Source: Cryptomeria japonica (Eukaryota; Streptophyta; Pinopsida; Cupressales; Cupressaceae). From it: DNA of 64,000 nucleotides. A program made the translations under genes and the position numbers. This document shows positions 1 through 10,650 of the stretch, one piece after another (position 1 is the stretch's first letter; each line of letters begins with the position of its first letter). The notes under the pieces are model-generated. The model searched no databases. It was not told where the DNA came from and saw only the letters and a program-made list of their open reading frames with translations. Location: the NCBI RefSeq assembly GCF_030272615.1, contig NC_081409.1, forward strand, positions 206,257,190 through 206,321,189. Reading direction: 5' to 3'.

Positions 1-369
1 GCTTCAGGTGAAGCTCAAAATTGGAAGATAAACAAAGCAATCGAAGTGATTACAAGCCTCTTAGAACAATTTCAAGATTTCAAATTGTCCCATATCCTAA
101 GGGAGGGGAATGTACTTGCATATAGAGAATCGAATTGGGAGTGCACCTTGGACAGGGTGGACGAAGTTCACCGGTTGCAAGAGATGGAAAATCTCCCTTT
201 TCCAATTGAGGAGGTCACTGGTAGTGAGACTGAAGTGATGGGAGAGTCTAGGCCGATTTTTGACTCGCGAGTGTCTAAATATTTACTTTTCATATTGATT
301 AAGAATGTCCATTTACTCTTACATGCTCATACTATATTCATGTGCACATCAAAGTGGGGCAAAATGTAA
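1..369 (+). pseudogene. C-terminal RNase H-like fragment of a retroelement polyprotein
   Basis: The frame is open from base 1 to a stop at 367-369, so the start lies outside the window. Residues encoded before base 150 resemble the C-terminal end of the RNase H fold found in plant retroelement polyproteins: an amphipathic helix (EVITSLLEQF), a strand (FKLSHILREGN), then a position where the family usually has an Asp-containing AD motif and where this copy reads LAYRESN. The rest of the frame has no recognisable domain. The missing Asp and lack of extension suggest decay. It could be the end of a LINE or of an LTR element; a purine-rich tract and LTR-like start at 841-857 favour an LTR element. 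Family assignment is from motif memory only. Confidence 0.5.
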
Positions 370-840
370 TCATGAATTTGCATGCCCATGCCATTTACCA
401 TTTAGTTTGTGGCCACCTTGGTAGAATGCCTCAAATGTAATTACATATTGACAAGCGGCACACTTGTGCTCGGTTTGGCTCGTGCCCTATCCCTGTTTAC
501 TCCCACACATTCATCATTTGCCCTTCATCAATGTACTTACATCCGCACCACTCCCATACATTCATCCCTAACTTGAGATAATCACCTTTCTGCCCAAGTT
601 AATTTCCAGGCCACTAGGGATTGATCTCATGGCATGTAGGACAGAAACTAGAATTCATATGTTAAAATTCAAATTCCAAAATCCCCACCCCTTCCTAGAA
701 GAAGTTATTAGTCGACTTGGTAAGTGTTTCGTGCGACATATTGTTATGTCTCGGTATTTGAACACATTTAAGGTGCCATTAATTCGCATGTAGGTTAATG
801 CAAGAACATCAAGAATAATCATTAGAACACTTCAATTTTT
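370..840 (+). other. Non-coding stretch between RNase H fragment and putative polypurine tract
   Basis: I see no gene here. It is probably the 3' untranslated part of the retroelement whose RNase H end is at 1-369. Confidence 0.35.
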
Positions 841-1679
841 TAAAGGGGCAAAGAACTGTAATGTCCACTTCTCAATGATGCTCATTCAATGACCCGATGG
901 CCTATTCCGAAAACCCGTAGAATATTTGGAAAGGAGAATTAGGGTTTCCTACTTTTATTGAGCTCTGCACGAGCTTTTTAGGGTTTGTCAAGAGGGAATT
1001 CTTTAGTTTTGTTTATGGTTTCCTTCTGGGTTTTTCTTGAACTTCAGGGTAGCATAACATGCATTTGATTCTAGAGTGAAGTGTGAACTTACTATTTTTA
1101 GTAAGTTAGGGTTTGGCTGACTGGATGGTATAGTTTTACCGAGCTTTCCAAGCTCTTTCTCTAGGTGTGAAGATCATGTTTTTCAATGCAGTATTTCATG
1201 ACTTACTATTTTTAGTAAGTGGTAGTTTGAAACTTTGAGCATTGCTATTTTTAGCAATCTTGGGCAGGTCTCTGATCCAATTCAATTCAACGGTTCTCAT
1301 TGCTCAGTTTCATCCTTGATTTTGATGATAATCAGTATTGGAGTTATAATTTATTTAATTAAATATTATTTCCTTATCTTAAGGTTTAATATTTAATTAT
1401 TTTATTACTAATTAATTTTATTGTGGACGACTTAAGGAAAAAGATATATATCTATTGTTAATATTATTATTTCCTAAGTCAAATGGCGTGAGCTTAATAG
1501 AACACTTCGTGTTGCATTATTTTTTATGTTGCAAGTGTTCACCTAGGAAAAGTTCGAACTTTTGCCTAGGAAGACTGGGTAAAGTGGGCGCCATGTCTTG
1601 AGGGGATATGAAAATGAAATAAAGTGAGTTTCGAATGAATTTGGGCACCATTTGCATTTGAATTTCAAAGGGAAAAATC

Positions 1680-1687
1680 TATAAATA
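1680..1687 (+). promoter_or_regulatory. TATA box of the long LTR
   Basis: TATAAATA in a locally AT-rich context, about 0.8 kb into the putative LTR. Plausible LTR promoter, not tested. Confidence 0.35.
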
Positions 1688-2119
1688 CAAGTGCTTGCCC
1701 TCTCATTTGGTTATCTTGAAGAAATTATATTGTTATGCTACCGGAATGGTGAGTGAACTTGAGCTTCAGAGTTGTGGCTCCCTAGTTTAGCCAATTTCAT
1801 ATTTGAAACATAGTACCTAGCTGAGTGTTGGATTGTGGTGAAGTTTTTAGTGTGCATTTTCAATTTCAGTGTGGTTTTTGGAGTGTTTTGTTTGCTGCTG
1901 TAATTTTGGTGTTGCTGGATGTGGTGGCTGAAGCGATCTTCTGATTATATCTCTCTGCCTATTGACCATATCGTTCTTTGTATTGGCTCTTTCGATCCTT
2001 ACTCCCTGGGCGATATAATTCACCAAGTTGCAATCTGGGATATGGAGATTCTGATTTATAGTTGCAAATCGAAATTTGTTGTTGGGTCGTACCAATTGGG
2101 AGGTGCCTCGGTTTGCATG

Positions 2120-2371
2120 TGAAAAATAAATTGAATGAATGATTCAATAATCGGATAATTACATTGAATGATATACACACATATATATAGAGATTACAAG
2201 ACGATGTTCTATAATTAGAACATAACGTTAAAGTAAAAAACTAAAGAGCTAAACGCTAAGTTAAGCGTGAAAGCTAAATTAAGCTTAAAAGCTAATTGCA
2301 TAAAAAAAGTAAATGACCATTAACCAAGGAACTAAAAATAGGTGACTAACATAGAATTAAATATTCTAATA
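2120..2371 (-). repeat. 3' LTR of the copia element
   Basis: 252 bp, repeated almost identically at 7169-7423 and 7463-7714. On the minus strand it begins TATTAGAATATT, not the usual TG, and ends TTTTTCA. The polypurine tract AAGGGAGGG (minus strand, 2372-2380) abuts it. Confidence 0.9.
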
Positions 2372-2599
2372 CCCTCCCTTAATGGTCATGCTATCTATCA
2401 CACCAAGCTGCCCTCTAAATTTGAGAAACTTTGCCGGGCTCAAGTACTTGGTGAGGATATCTGCAGTCTGATCTTCTGTAGGAATGTACTGCAGTATCAC
2501 TGATCCATCTTCAACATGCTGGCGGATGAAATATCAATGAAGCTCCACATGCTTTGTCCGCTCATGGAAGACTGGATTTTTGGCTAATTTTAGAACCCC

Positions 2600-4063
2600 T
2601 TAATTATCACAAAACAAGGGAGTAGGTCCTGGTTGAGACATTTGCATGTTTGCAAGCATCCTACGTAGCCAAATTGCCTCACATGTTGCCTTAACAGTTC
2701 CCCGATACTCTGCTTCGGTCGAGGAAAGAGCTATTGCTTGTTGCTTCCTGCTGGTCCATGTGACTGCACCTGTACCCAAGCTGAAAACACACCCAGAAGT
2801 TGACTTTTTGTCATCAACACAACCTGCCCAATCTGAGTCTGTGAAACCAACCAGCCTAAGATCTTTGCTTCTGCTGTACAGAATGTCAAAATCAGGAGTA
2901 CCCTTCACATATCTAAGAACACGCTTCGCTGCAACCCAATGTTCAACTTTTGGGGCTGAAATGAAGCGAGAAATATAGCTCACAGCATAACTGATGTTTG
3001 GTCTAGTGGCAGTGAGATAGACGAGGCTGCCCACTAGTTGCCTGAATGAAGACTCATCCACTATAGGTGAATCTGATTTGGCTGATAATTTGAGCCCTAT
3101 CTCCATAGGTGTAGATGCAAGTTTACAATCTTGCATTCGAAACTTATCCAGTAGGCTCTTCGCATACTTTGACTGAGAAATGAATATGTGGCTATCAGTC
3201 TGCCAAACCTCTACACTGAGACAATAATGGAGAAGTCTCAAAGCTGTCATATCAAAATGCTGACACAAATTCAGTTTGACCCGCATGATCAGATGTGTTG
3301 CATTGCCAGTAATGATGAGATCATCAACATAGACTACTAAAAATAGAATATCATCACTAGTATGTTTGACATACAAATTGAGATCTCAAGGACTCCTCTG
3401 AAAGCCTTGATCAATCAAGTACTTATCAATTTTGATGTATCATGCACGAGGAGTCTATTTGAGGCCATAGAGTGCTTTGACTAGTCTACATACCTGGTGT
3501 TCCTTACCGGCAACCTTGAAACCTGGAGGCTGCATCATGTAGACTTCTTCCTGCAAATCACCATTGAGAAAGGCACTCTTGACGTCCATTTGATGGACTT
3601 TCCATCCAAATTGAGCTAAGAGAGCGAGGACAAGCCTAATGGTACTCATCTTGGCTGTGGGAGCAAATGTCTCCTCATAGTCGATGTCCTCCTTTTGTGA
3701 AATCCCTTTTGTCACCAACCGAGCCTTGTACTTATCAAGGCTTCCATCAGCTTTATACTTGACTTTAAACACCCATTTGCAGCCAATGGGCTTCTTCCCT
3801 AGAGGAAGATCGGACAATACCCAAGTGTTGTTTTTCAAAAGACTATGTTGCTGAGCTGCCATAGCCTTTTCCCATTCAGGTACACCTTTAGCCTTTGTAT
3901 ATGTTTGAGGCTCATAAATACTGTGAATGTTGGCCATAAGAGCAAAATTAATTGTGTTGCTTGCTCTTACCTCTAACTGATCTACCCTCAATGAGCTCAT
4001 CGTCATGAAGATCACCAATGGTCTTGGCCCACCACTTAGGTCAGAGAGTAGAAGTACCAACAT
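2600..4063 (-). pseudogene. Copia reverse transcriptase and RNase H
   Basis: Two open blocks separated by stops near 3380-3455. The block 4063-3455 has the N-terminal half of the copia reverse transcriptase, with KARLVTKG, DYEETFAP and the MDVKSAFLNG motif that holds the first catalytic Asp. The block 3376-2600 has the YVDD catalytic box near its start, then the connection region and RNase H with SDWAGC, the KSTSGCVF stretch and SSTEAEY. Both catalytic centres look intact. The protein copies element RNA into DNA in cytoplasmic particles. In-frame stops between the two blocks mean no complete polyprotein can be made. Confidence 0.93.
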
Positions 4064-5192
4064 CTGTCACAGGATGAAGATTACCTGGAATATCTAGAGC
4101 AAGCTCCTTTGGATATGGATCTAGAAGATCCTGAGGAAAGACAAGGGGTGCAATGTCATGCCTGCGAGACCCCACAACTTTAGAGTCAACTAAATCCCTC
4201 CCATCGGGTGGAGCTAAGGGAAGACAAACACCCATACTCGCAGCCTTTGGAGGGTGATCCTTAGTGCTCAAATCAAGAGAGGAAGGCTGAAAAGGCCCTC
4301 TTTCTTCATCAAATACTACATCTCGACTGAATATGAGGTGATTAGTGTCTATATCAATCAACCAATATGCCTTGTGGTTGTCATTGTAGCCGGTGAACAT
4401 CAATTTCTGACTCTTTGGATCCAGTTTGGTGCGTTTGGCATCTGGAATCCAAACATAAGTTGTAGAGCCAAAAACTTTCAAATGACTGATTTTGGGCTTC
4501 CTGCCAGACCAAGCTTCCTCTGGAGTCATCTTCTTATCGGCCTTTGTGGGAGACCAGTTCAGAAGGTAGACTGCAGTGAAGACCACTTCTGCCCAAAAGT
4601 GTTTTGGAACATTTCTATGCTCCAACATAGACCGAGCCATCTTAGTGACTGTACGGTTCCTGCGCTCAACAACACCGTTCCGCTATGGGGTGTAAGGTGT
4701 GGTAAGTTGATGCTTAATGCCACGTGATGCACGAAAGTTGAACTCTGTAGAACAAAATTCCCCTCCATTGTCGGACCGAAGAGTGACTATCTAACAGCTA
4801 GACTCTTTTTCCATTAAGGCCTTAAACGTTTGAAACATGGTGAACACCTCTGATTTCTGCTTGAGAAAATAAACCCACATGTGTCTGCTGAAATCATCGA
4901 CAAATAATAGAAAATACCTGCATCCAATGACTGATGGAGTGTTCATGGGACCACAAATGTCTGCATGAACGAGTTGCAAGACCTTGGATGCTCTCCAAGC
5001 ATCTCCATCTGAAAACGAAGTCCTATGCTGCTTTCTAGCTTGACATGCTCCGCAAACTCCATGATTCTGGGTTTGAATCCCAGGTAATCCTACGACTAGA
5101 TCCTCTCGAACCAACTGAGAGAGATAGTGGACATTGAGATGCCCATATCGCTGATGCCAAAGAGTGCTGATGGAAGTACTCCTAGTTGCCAT
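4041..5192 (-). pseudogene. Copia GAG-pre-integrase and integrase
   Basis: Reading leftwards from 5192, the segment has the HHCC zinc domain (LWHQRYGHLN and CGACQARKQH), the first catalytic Asp in VHADICGP, the VDDFSR strand, the second Asp in RSDNGGEF near 4745, and the catalytic Glu region followed by the integrase C-terminal domain (FWAEVVFTAVYLLN, FGSTTYVWIPD). The frame is broken at about 4790 and again near 4680 and 4560, so it occupies several overlapping open blocks. In the intact family this enzyme joins the new DNA copy to the chromosome. The motif order fits Ty1/copia well. Confidence 0.9.
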
Positions 5193-5699
5193 GGCGAGAT
5201 CCTGAGAACCAGTAGAATCAACAAGTCTATAAAGACCATGATCCTAAATACCAACTGCAACTGTAGTGCAAGTCTCCTTGTCAACAATGTTGCACTTGTG
5301 CAACCCGAAGACAACATCCAGTTGTGGTGAATGCTGCATAATCTGACTAACTAACAGTAGATTGAGCTTCATACCAGGTACAAAGTATACATTGAGGAAT
5401 ATTAAATCCCTCCCACCAGATGAAATCTAAACGTTGCCCTTACCAACAACAATATACTCTTCGCCTCCACCAAAGATCATTGAATCAGTGAAAGGCATGT
5501 ACTCTATAAACCAATCCCGACGATGTGTGAAATGTCGAGAGGCTCCAGAGTCAATGTACCAGGCTGATGATTGAACATCATCAGAGGAGGTTTGGGCCAT
5601 GAACACATAGAAGGCGGATTCCTTCTGATCAGGATGCGTGGCAGAATTGGCTTTCTGCTTGGACCCTCCCTATTTGGATTTTTGGGATGCTATCAATTT
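5193..5699 (-). pseudogene. Decayed protease / linker part of the copia polyprotein
   Basis: This lies between the zinc knuckle and the GAG-pre-integrase domain, where copia elements keep the aspartic protease. Translation is broken by several stops. Short readable runs are present, but I could not locate an unambiguous protease active-site triplet. Confidence 0.45.
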
Positions 5700-6470
5700 C
5701 CAGTAATCTTTCACCAAATGGCCATATATATGACAGTAGGAACACTATAAGCTCTTCTTTTTGGAAGACTATTGAGGTTGACCTTGACCTTTCTGCTAGA
5801 AGGACAGAGCTTTACCCTTGTACTTATGCGAAGCTGAGGCTATGAAAGCATGTTCAGTGGATGAACTAGCACTGCTTCCTAACTATTGCTTCCATCGATC
5901 CTATTGTAGCAACTTGTTGCAGAGATCAGGAAACTTCAAATCAACACTAGTAGAGGAGATATTGAGTGTATCAATGAAATGCTCGTAGGATCTGGGAAGG
6001 CTTTTCAGCGTGATCACTACCATATCCTCTTCCACCATGGTTTGGCCTATAGCTTCCAACTGATCACAGATGTCCTTGATCTTCATAAGATGTGCCTGGA
6101 TAGATGACTTCTCATCCATCATGATAGAAAAAAGCATATTCTTCAGAAAGAAAGCTCGGCTCTTGTCGAACGTTTCATGAAGATCCTTCAAAAGATCCCA
6201 GATATCTTTTGCTGTTTTACCTGAAGGCACTTGTGGGAGTTGATCATCTGTAATGGAGAGTTTGATAAGCATGACAGTCTCTCAATTCTTCACATCATGT
6301 TTGTCTTGATCATCACCTGTTGTTGTAGGACGAGATTCCTTGCCCAAAACAAGTTGATCAAGGCAATAATACTCAAAGATGGTAAGCATACGATGTTTCC
6401 AGGTGTTGTAGTTGCGGTCGTTGAACTTCTGACAGTGTTCCCACATGATGTTGGTTAATGATGCCATCAC
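5700..6470 (-). pseudogene. Copia gag (capsid) with zinc knuckle, interrupted by stops
   Basis: The frame starts at 6470 and stays in one frame to 5700, with internal stops near 6281 and 5900. The N-terminal region (NYNTWKHRMLTIFEYY) and the following helical region (LLKDLHETFDKSRAFFLKN, LPRSYEHFIDTL) are typical of the copia gag domain (UBN2 type). A CCHC-like zinc knuckle at 5700-5744 reads C-x2-C-x4-H-x4-Y: the last Cys is replaced by Tyr. Gag would package element RNA. Two premature stops and the damaged knuckle make this copy inactive. Confidence 0.88.
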
Positions 6471-7156
6471 GGAAATTGAGGTTGATCGAGGTCAATTGAG
6501 TGAAAGCAAGAGACAGAAGAATCTGATTTTTAAAAAAACCCAAATAGAAGCAACTGCTGAAAAAACTAAAACCTTATAGGAGAATTCTGGTACAAACTCC
6601 AAGGTGTGAATTTCGAGGTTTGGAAGAAACCCAGAAATTAAAATTTTTTGCAAACTTAAAACAACATAAACGATGCCCAGAAGACAGCCAAATTACCGAC
6701 GTCCACAGAATTAGCAGAATTTGCGAACTGTTTTTAAATTCCAAGGCAAATTCGTTGGCACAAAATTCGAAGCGTGGAAAACAAGGCACCCAAAAAAATC
6801 TGAGACCAACCCAAAAAAGCTCTCGAAAAACCCACCAAGGATCTACAAACAAAATGCAAATCTGACAACTCAAAAATTGAGGCACGGTAAACGATGCACC
6901 CAAAAAATCTAACGATGAACCAATTGAAGTCTCAAAAAAACCCACCAAGAATTTGCAACCAAAATAAAATTTCGACTTGAACTGAAGGGTCAAAACCCTA
7001 GTCGAAAATTGCAGAAACCCTAGAAAAATTTTCGACCTGCAAAATAAAAAATCCGCCCAGGAAGAGAAAAAGAACCTGCTCTTTTTTTTTTGTTTAAAAA
7101 AAAACAGTTCTAAAAAAATCTCTTCAATAAAAACTTCGAAAATTTTTAATTTCCAT

Positions 7157-7168
7157 GCTCTGATACCA
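7157..7168 (-). promoter_or_regulatory. Primer-binding site of the copia element
   Basis: Minus strand TGGTATCAGAGC, complementary to initiator Met tRNA, directly adjoining the LTR end at 7169. A mutated duplicate (TGGTATTAGAGC) is at 7451-7462. Confidence 0.9.
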
Positions 7169-7423
7169 TGAAAAATAAATTGAATGAATTATTCAATAAT
7201 CGGATAATACATTGAACGATATACACACGTATATATAGAGGTTACAAGACGATGTTCTATAATTAGAACATAACGTTAAAGTAAAAGACTAAAGAGCTAA
7301 ACGCTAAATTAAGTGTGAAAACTAAATTAAGCTTAAAAGCTATTTACATAAAAAAAAAAAGTAAATGACCATTAACCAAGGAACTAAAAATAGGTGACTA
7401 ACATAGAATTAAATATTCTAATA
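7169..7423 (-). repeat. Inner 5' LTR of the copia element
   Basis: 255 bp, near identical to 2120-2371, adjacent to the primer-binding site. Confidence 0.9.
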
Positions 7424-7714
7424 AAAACTTCAAAAAATTTTAATTTCCATGCTCTAATACCATGAAAAATAAATTGAATGAATGATTCAATAATCGGATA
7501 ATTACATTGAACGATATACACACATAAATATAGAGGTTACAAGACAATGTTCTATAATTAGAACATAACGTTAAAGTAAAAGACTAAAGAGCTAAACGCT
7601 AAATTAAGCGTGAAAGCTAAATTAAGCTTAAAAGCTAATTACATAAAAAAAGTAAATGACCATTAACCAAGGAACTAAAAATAGGTGACTAACATAGAAT
7701 TAAATATTCTAATA
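7424..7714 (-). repeat. Extra 5' LTR plus leader fragment
   Basis: 7463-7714 is a third 252-bp LTR. Between it and the inner LTR lie 39 bp (7424-7462) that repeat the leader next to the primer site, including a one-base variant of that site. The unit LTR + leader is thus tandemly duplicated at the 5' end. Confidence 0.88.
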
Positions 7715-8097
7715 GCGTGCATCATTGTTGAAGCTTCCATGTTGCTGGTTTGAGGTTTGAGATTAATCGCCTATGTTGTTTATTTCATTTGTTTCAGATT
7801 TGGTGTGATTTAGTGTGGTTTTGAGTGAGTGGTGATCATTTTGGTGTTGTCGGTTTAAGCTGGAATTGTGCATTATTGACTTTCAGATTTGGTTAAGCAG
7901 TAGTGGCTTACTAGAAGTTATTTTGATAGCTGTTTATTATTGTAATCAGTGTTGGACATCATTTATAAACTTCTATTCTATATTGTAAGGTTAAGTAGTA
8001 GTACTACTAACCATTTTTGGAGTGTTGCTTGCCCACTGCAAAGTGGAAGAGGATGGCTTAGCCGCCTTTTGTTAGTAATTCAGTTTTTGTAACTCTT

Positions 8098-8202
8098 GTC
8101 CTCCCACTAAGTGGTTGAGTGATATTGTCCTCCCGCTGAATTATGCGGTAGAGTGATAGTTGTTATGTATTGTCCTCCCGCTGAAATATGCGGTAGAGTG
8201 AT
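8098..8202 (+). repeat. Short tandem repeat inside the long LTR
   Basis: The motif attgtcctcccgctgaa followed by tatgcggtagagtgat occurs twice with one mismatch, plus a diverged third copy to the left. Each unit can pair CCGC with GCGG. Confidence 0.7.
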
Positions 8203-8536
8203 TGACTTGAAATCCCTTGTTGTTTCCTTGGCTAGTTCACCACCAAGAAGTTTAGTTTCTACCCTGCTGGATAAGCAGAAGGGGCTGGCTTGCCGCCCGT
8301 GCATTGTAATTTCAGTTCAGTTTATGTTGCTAACAATCCCCGGAACACCGTATGCTCTCACCCTCCCAGATTGGGCTCTTGGTGAACAAAAGGTGGAAGG
8401 GTTCCCTTTCAATTGCTTTAGCTTATTTCTCTAACCTTAACAGGTTATTGTGTTTGCATTGTAATCTTATTGTGAAAATCAAAAAAAAAAAAAGGGGAAT
8501 ATCACAAGAACTTTGTCTACATCTGGGTCATCTACA

Positions 8537-10239
8537 AATTGGTGACTGTTATCTTTGAATCTTCACACAAATTCATAAAGCTGGGCCATCAAATATTTTA
8601 ACCTAGGAGAACATGACCTTCCTCCAAAGTGCTTGTAAACACTATTTTGACACATTCAAATATCACTAAGGTGGAAGTGAACAAGATACTCAAGAACACA
8701 TTTTGTCAGTTCAAATCAGCACAACAAAAATCAAATTACGTGGAACACCAAATCCACAGCATTCAAGTTCAAACCCTTAGTGCTCGGAATCAATCCACCA
8801 AATTCTAAGACCAACCCAATTAAAGTTTTGTGCTACTACTTGTAGTTCCAATGCATATAAGAAGTTGTGGTTCTAAGTTACAATTCAAAAATTATGATCA
8901 AAATGATAGACAACTATCTATCAGCCACCAAAATCAGCTAAGTTCTTTCATTTCTGTTATTTCCAGATTTCAATATTTTGTTAAATGATATGTCACAGCT
9001 TTAAAATAGGTTAATTAATTATTATATTCATTAAACCTAATTTTTGTAAAGGAATCCTTGGACTCCTTAACAATTTTTAAACAAGAAATGAACCAGCATC
9101 AATAAGTCCACCACCCTCTTAAATAAAAGACAAATCAGAGGCAAAAAAAAAGATATGCAAATACCAGCATCCTTGTCACACTGACCATTACACATCAAAA
9201 GTTGTAACAGAAAGTCTCAAATGGACATTATGATGATGACAACACAAAATTTTAAATTTTCAATGTCAAATTGATTTCTAGGACCTATTAAATGCAACAT
9301 TTAGTTATAAAATTTAACAAGCCTTTTGACTTTGTTGTATAATGTTTCATTGAAGTTGATTTAATTGTTATTTCCATACCTCCAATCATTCATTTGTTAT
9401 AGCTCTTCAAAGGCAGAAGTTTCATACTTGCGATTTTCCTCGATATAGCAATTCTTATCTCTCCATGTTTCTCGATTGCTATTGTATGTGTCTAGGATGC
9501 CTCCTGAAAGAAAAGAGATACATGACAGGAAATTCTATATAATATCATTTCTATATTTGTACAAGATAGAAATGAAGGTACCCAAGCCGTTTTGATTCTT
9601 GTAAGAGAAAAGTTTTTAAATGTTACTTAAATTGTGAAATAGGGTGATTTTTTTCCAAATAGGATTAATAAAAGAAAAATTTTAAAGGAAATGGTGGTCA
9701 TCCTCAACTTGTTGGTATCACATTTTTTTAAATCACTTATTCCAAAGTGTTTCTAGGTAAAGTTCAAAGGCCAGTTTCACTATGTAAATCGTTAGCATTA
9801 GTACTCTAGCAATATTTATTTTGGTTTTCAAGCTCAAAATGCTTTGATTTTTAATAAAGTCATTTATTACTTCAACTTCCTCTTATTATCAATTCTGTTG
9901 TTTCATTTTTTTCCTACTTTAAGGATATAAAACTTGATTTTATAAACATTGTTGACTAGGTTGTGATCTTTATATTCCAATATCTAAGCTTCAATGTACG
10001 TTGAACACCTTTTTTCAATTCTATGGTGACTACCACTCGTAGTAGAAGTTATATCAAGGAGTTTATTGTTACTTAAGAAGCTTGTAATTATATTTTACGT
10101 GTCTAATCATATGGCTTTAGAGTCCACCAAAATACAACCTACTTCGATCAAAAGAATGTGGTATGAATTGATACCTGTTATTTTGAAGTTGTTTGTTATA
10201 AAACCCTTTTAGATTTGCTCAATTTTGTTCCAAGTCTCG
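8537..10239. other. AT-rich intron sequence, no gene seen
   Basis: I found no coding region, element boundary or structured repeat here. By position it belongs to the intron downstream of the exon at 14005-14079. Confidence 0.4.
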
Positions 10240-10593
10240 TGAGAGACACTGCAAGCTGAAACATCATAGCCATATAGAATACACTAAAATATTGAAAAGA
10301 GGTTTTTTCTTACCCAAGTGCCATCGTTCAGCATTTCTAAATGTGTGTTCAAGTCCATAATAAGCTTTCCAGAAATTAGGGATTCTCTTATCGCTTTGGT
10401 TCCAATTTAAATAGTAAATGAGTCAATGCCAAGATATTTGTAAGATTGGACCTCCTCAAACATCATATTATTGTCCTCCAAAATTTCCATTAGCTTAGTT
10501 TTGCCAGTATTTACAGTCAGTTCATAATTCTTACAAAATAGTTGGACAACCTTGCACTGCTTGTGAAGATCCACGAGAGTATTTGCCTGCCTG

Positions 10594-10596
<3 letters not shown>
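10240..10596 (-). pseudogene. LINE reverse transcriptase fragment
   Basis: Minus-strand translation gives VVQLFCKNYELTVNTGKTK followed by FEEVQSYKYLGID, the region just after the polymerase active site in plant LINE reverse transcriptases. After a stop, the same frame continues with residues resembling the thumb region (GTWVRKKPLFNILVYSIWL). The active-site YADD box is not present: the fragment is cut at its 5' side by a CT/TA/CA microsatellite. It is a dead remnant within the intron. The assignment rests on recognising the conserved block and was not searched. Confidence 0.72.
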
Positions 10597-10644
<48 letters not shown>

Positions 10645-10650
10645 CACACA
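10597..10650. repeat. Compound microsatellite (CT)n(TA)n(CA)n
   Basis: Uninterrupted CT repeat, then TA from about 10631, then three CA units. It adjoins the LINE fragment. Confidence 0.97.

Larger units (their letters stand above)
2120..7714 (-). mobile_element. Ty1/copia retrotransposon with three LTR copies, decayed
   Basis: The element is bounded by a near-perfect 5-bp target duplication (gcatg at 2115-2119, gcgtg at 7715-7719) and sits inside the long LTR 857-8536. On the minus strand the order is LTR, 39-bp leader, LTR, primer-binding site, gag, protease region, integrase, reverse transcriptase, RNase H, polypurine tract, LTR. The integrase-before-reverse-transcriptase order and the TGGTATCAGAGC primer site (complementary to the 3' region of initiator methionine tRNA) define Ty1/copia. 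Several in-frame stops and frameshifts make it non-autonomous. The 5' end carries an extra LTR plus leader, described separately. Confidence 0.93.
857..8536 (+). mobile_element. Long LTR (about 2.1 kb without insert), interrupted by a copia element
   Basis: A purine-rich tract (AAAGGGGCAAAGAAC, 842-856) is followed directly by TGTAATGTCC, a start seen in other LTRs of this window (19324, and the minus-strand starts at 46794 and 33717). A TATA box lies at 1680-1687, a long A tract at about 8479-8491, and TCTACA closes the unit at 8536. Removing the copia insertion 2120-7714 leaves about 2.1 kb. The right end is uncertain by some tens of bases. Orientation plus would make this the 3' LTR of the element ending at 1-369. 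A 3.3-kb LTR at 19324 has the same layout (TGTAATG start, A tract shortly before the end). Confidence 0.45.

Noticed and set aside
2646-2978. 110-codon plus-strand frame
   Set aside because: It lies antisense to well-supported copia reverse transcriptase/RNase H; a shadow frame.
8539-8550. ttggtgactg after the LTR end as a primer-binding site
   Set aside because: In plus orientation this LTR is the 3' one, after which no primer site is expected; treated as flank.
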